From assembly GCA_024277135.1 (NCBI GenBank), contig JAJRVV010000218.1, forward strand, positions 1 to 62,872: a stretch of 62,872 nt of DNA. Direction: 5' to 3'. The position numbers and the translations under genes were made by a program. The stretch comes from Chloroflexota bacterium. GTDB lineage: Bacteria; Chloroflexota; Anaerolineae; Promineifilales; Promineifilaceae. Below, piece by piece: positions 60,910 to 62,872 of this stretch. Every line of letters starts with the position of its first letter. Positions within the stretch are counted from its first letter, which is position 1. Below the pieces are notes generated by a model. The model ran no database searches. It saw nothing but the letters and a program-made list of their open reading frames with translations, and was not told the DNA's origin.

Positions 60910-62007
60910 TTAGCCCCCACTGGAAAGCGTGTCCAGATGCGTAACCGGGTCAGACGTATGCACCCAAACCCAGAGGTTGTTGGGGGCTTCAGCAGACCAA
61001 TTAAATGTCCACTCCGCGTCAAGAACAGTCATGTTCACGCAGCCGTGGCTATGCTTATAGCCAAAGCGATCATGCCAATACGTGCCATGCAAAGCGATCC
61101 CATTATACATATCAAAGTACATGATGTAGGGAATGTCTTCCAGGAAATAATAATCTTTACGCCCCTCAGCCCCGGACATTTTGAACTGGCGGAAACGATT
61201 TTCGTCTTCTACCTGAAACAGCCCTTCGTAAGTGGGCCATTGTTTGAGGCCGGAGGAGATGAGGGTGGCATACACCATGCGGTCGCCTTCGTAGGCGGCA
61301 AAGGTTTGCTCGTACAAGTCTACTTCCGTCCAAAATTCATCCGGCCCCACCCCTTCCGGCCGGGAGTTAACATCTACGATGCTGAAGTAGGTCTGGCGCA
61401 CCCAACGGCCGTTGCCGATGTTGTACCACAACCAATCATCCTCACCCAGCGCCGCATCGAAAACCTCGACAAAGGTGTAACGGGTCAGTTCGGCAAACGC
61501 GGGATCAGGTTCGCCATCCGGTTCGCCGCTGGGCTGAACCTCTTGCACCACCCAGCCAAACGGCCGTATCGGCTGCCGCATCACCTCTACCCCCTGGAAT
61601 TCAGAGACTTCTTGCATCGCAATGTCATCTTCATGGACGTATTCGCCGTAATTGATCTCATACCAGGTTTCACCGGCGTCGTTTTGGAACCAACTGAGGA
61701 CGCTGGCGAACAGATAGCCTTCGCCCACGTTTCGCACCGGGGAAACGGCGCGGGTAGGTTCCGGGTACACATTGGCGTTGTCGGCCAGACGGCCGTAATA
61801 AACCCGGCCAAACAGAGAATCAGCAAACGGTTCGGGAGCCATGAATCTGGACTGCATAACGCCCGGCTCCGATACGCCCGACAGACAAGAATCATCAACC
61901 TCCCCGCCGAGCAAAGCGTCGCACAGGAGCGCGGCCTGGGCGGGGCGGGCCATCACGCCCAGCAAAAGCAGAATACTCAAAACGAGCCAAAAACGAATCT
62001 GACGCAT
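60910..62007 (-). CDS. L,D-transpeptidase (YkuD) with signal peptide
   Basis: A 365-residue exported protein: signal peptide (FWLVLSILLLLGVMARPAQA), a long N-terminal region with SH3-like repeats, and a C-terminal YkuD domain with the catalytic motif HGTYWHDRFGYKHSHGCVNM (Cys323). It cross-links peptidoglycan 3-3 or attaches proteins. The start is ATG 62007 after GGAGG. GCVN replaces the more common GCVR. Confidence 0.9.
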   Translation of the reverse strand: MRQIRFWLVLSILLLLGVMARPAQAALLCDALLGGEVDDSCLSGVSEPGVMQSRFMAPEPFADSLFGRVYYGRLADNANVYPEPTRAVSPVRNVGEGYLFASVLSWFQNDAGETWYEINYGEYVHEDDIAMQEVSEFQGVEVMRQPIRPFGWVVQEVQPSGEPDGEPDPAFAELTRYTFVEVFDAALGEDDWLWYNIGNGRWVRQTYFSIVDVNSRPEGVGPDEFWTEVDLYEQTFAAYEGDRMVYATLISSGLKQWPTYEGLFQVEDENRFRQFKMSGAEGRKDYYFLEDIPYIMYFDMYNGIALHGTYWHDRFGYKHSHGCVNMTVLDAEWTFNWSAEAPNNLWVWVHTSDPVTHLDTLSSGG

Positions 62008-62020
62008 GATCAAACCTCCA

Positions 62021-62695
62021 TTACGGCGTGAACGTCCCCCCGGCTGCCAATTGACTGCTATAAGATTGAATCTGCTCCTCACTCATCTGGCCGATCTGCA
62101 CATGCGCCACCTTGCCTTCCGGCGTGATGAAAACGCTGGTGGGCAGGCCGATGACCCGGTACAGGTCGTCCGAGGTTTTGCCATCCCCATCGCGGACGCT
62201 GGGGAAGGTTAAGCCCAACTCGGTGACGAACGCCTGCGCCGCTTCCAGGTTGTCAATGTAGGTTTCGTTGATGCCCAGCACCATCAACCCGCTGGGGCTG
62301 TACTCGTCGTAGGCGCGCTGAAGGGCGGGCATTTCGGCGCGGCAGGGGCCGCACCAACTGGCCCAAAAGTTGAGGATGAGGGGACGGCCGTCATACTCTG
62401 ACCGCGTTCTCATGATCGTTTCGTCAAACAGATCGGGCAGGATAAAGTCGGGGGCCGTAGCCAATGGTTTCGGCGTCGGCAGCGGCGGGAAGGTGGGCAG
62501 CGCATCGGCGATGGGGAAACTCTCGGCCGCGCCCACGATGGCGGCCGCGCCCGGCTCCGGCTGCAAGGCGCGGCGCAGGCGGCTGTCGTTCCACATACCC
62601 AACAAGATGATGCTCAACACGGCCAGCGCAAAAAATGGGCCGAACCAGGAGCGGCGGCGGGGGCGATCATCTTCCGGCCAACTCATACCGGCCAT
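62021..62695 (-). CDS. TlpA/ResA-like thioredoxin (CGPC)
   Basis: A 224-residue anchored thioredoxin-fold protein: cytoplasmic basic start, one membrane segment (FFALAVLSIILLGMW, about 21-35), a Pro-rich linker, and the redox domain with LNFWASWCGPCRAEMPAL (C115/C118) and VLGINETY. It probably reduces or oxidises cell-surface thiols, such as in cytochrome c assembly. It gives an internal control for the UxxC relative at 56720-57313. ATG 62686 is an alternative start. Confidence 0.88.
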   Translation of the reverse strand: MAGMSWPEDDRPRRRSWFGPFFALAVLSIILLGMWNDSRLRRALQPEPGAAAIVGAAESFPIADALPTFPPLPTPKPLATAPDFILPDLFDETIMRTRSEYDGRPLILNFWASWCGPCRAEMPALQRAYDEYSPSGLMVLGINETYIDNLEAAQAFVTELGLTFPSVRDGDGKTSDDLYRVIGLPTSVFITPEGKVAHVQIGQMSEEQIQSYSSQLAAGGTFTP

Positions 62696-62872
62696 TGTAT
62701 CTATGAGTAGATGAGTGTGTTATAGGCAGTTTGCACACCCCATTGCCCGCCAAACGGCCTATGAAAAAAACGGCCGCTCCTGGTGGGGAACGGCCGTGGG
62801 GAACGAAGGTTGTGCTTTACAAATCGCGCGGACAACGAATGAGGGAAAGCGCCCATTTTCCAGAGTAAATCA
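62696..62872. other. Gene-free end of the window
   Basis: No gene. It holds AACGGCCG and ACGGCCGT motifs around 62769-62797 and, on the - strand, a possible -10 element (TATAAC) upstream of the thioredoxin gene. Confidence 0.4.

Overview
The window looks like a chromosomal segment of a Chloroflexota bacterium, probably of the Anaerolineae/Ardenticatenia type. This is an inference from gene content and style: lipoproteins and secreted proteins with Thr/Pro-rich linkers, C39 and L,D-transpeptidase cell-wall proteins, tungsten aldehyde oxidoreductase, several ferredoxin-linked 2-oxoacid oxidoreductases, TTG/GTG starts, and many short intergenic repeats. No rRNA, tRNA or CRISPR array was seen. 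The palindrome ACGGCCGT recurs across genes and spacers far more often than expected, much like HIP1 in cyanobacteria.

Region 1 (about 0.1-36.8 kb, nearly all + strand) is one long catabolic/anabolic neighbourhood for amino-acid-derived and aromatic 2-oxoacids. It holds a thioesterase, a Zn alcohol dehydrogenase, indolepyruvate:ferredoxin oxidoreductase (iorAB), a LeuA-like synthase, and a branched-chain/aromatic amino acid ABC importer (livKHMGF) with a tandem-duplicated binding protein. Two phenylacetate-CoA ligases follow, then a MoaD-like protein with a tungsten aldehyde oxidoreductase, an MFS carrier, a LeuC-like dehydratase, a PaaI-like thioesterase, an acyl-CoA ligase fused to LeuD, an acyl-CoA dehydrogenase, two further 2-oxoacid:ferredoxin oxidoreductases (Por-like and Kor-like) and a LeuB-like dehydrogenase. 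A complete LeuA/LeuC/LeuD/LeuB-type set beside three 2-oxoacid oxidoreductases suggests 2-oxoacid chain elongation coupled to oxidative decarboxylation to acyl-CoA; the substrate is not known. Accessory inserts break this run: a PIN-domain toxin-antitoxin island (24.7-26.6 kb) bracketed by two copies of the leuD 3' end, two four-helix-bundle (S23) genes each lying between inverted heptamer repeats, a MITE-like element, and decayed gene pieces.

Region 2 (36.9-49.5 kb, - strand) carries a MacB-like ABC transporter, a LolA-like anchored protein, a class IV aminotransferase and a 2747-residue STAND-type NTPase with about 59 TPR units.

Region 3 (49.5-56.6 kb) carries an FtsZ with a MraZ-like gene directly downstream, outside any dcw cluster, then a membrane pentapeptide-repeat protein, a secreted protein, an arginase-family protein, a DUF421 membrane protein and a CHAD-HTH fusion.

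Region 4 (56.7-62.7 kb, - strand) is an envelope cluster: a thioredoxin-like protein whose CxxC first cysteine is encoded by an in-frame TGA (a probable selenocysteine, UxxC, with a SECIS-like stem), two C39-like peptidase/TPR paralogues, a flavin reductase, an L,D-transpeptidase and a normal CGPC TlpA-like thioredoxin.

Intergenic gaps are full of tandem 7-9 bp repeats of several unrelated families, usually arranged as a run followed by its inverted complement, and some run into the ends of coding sequences.
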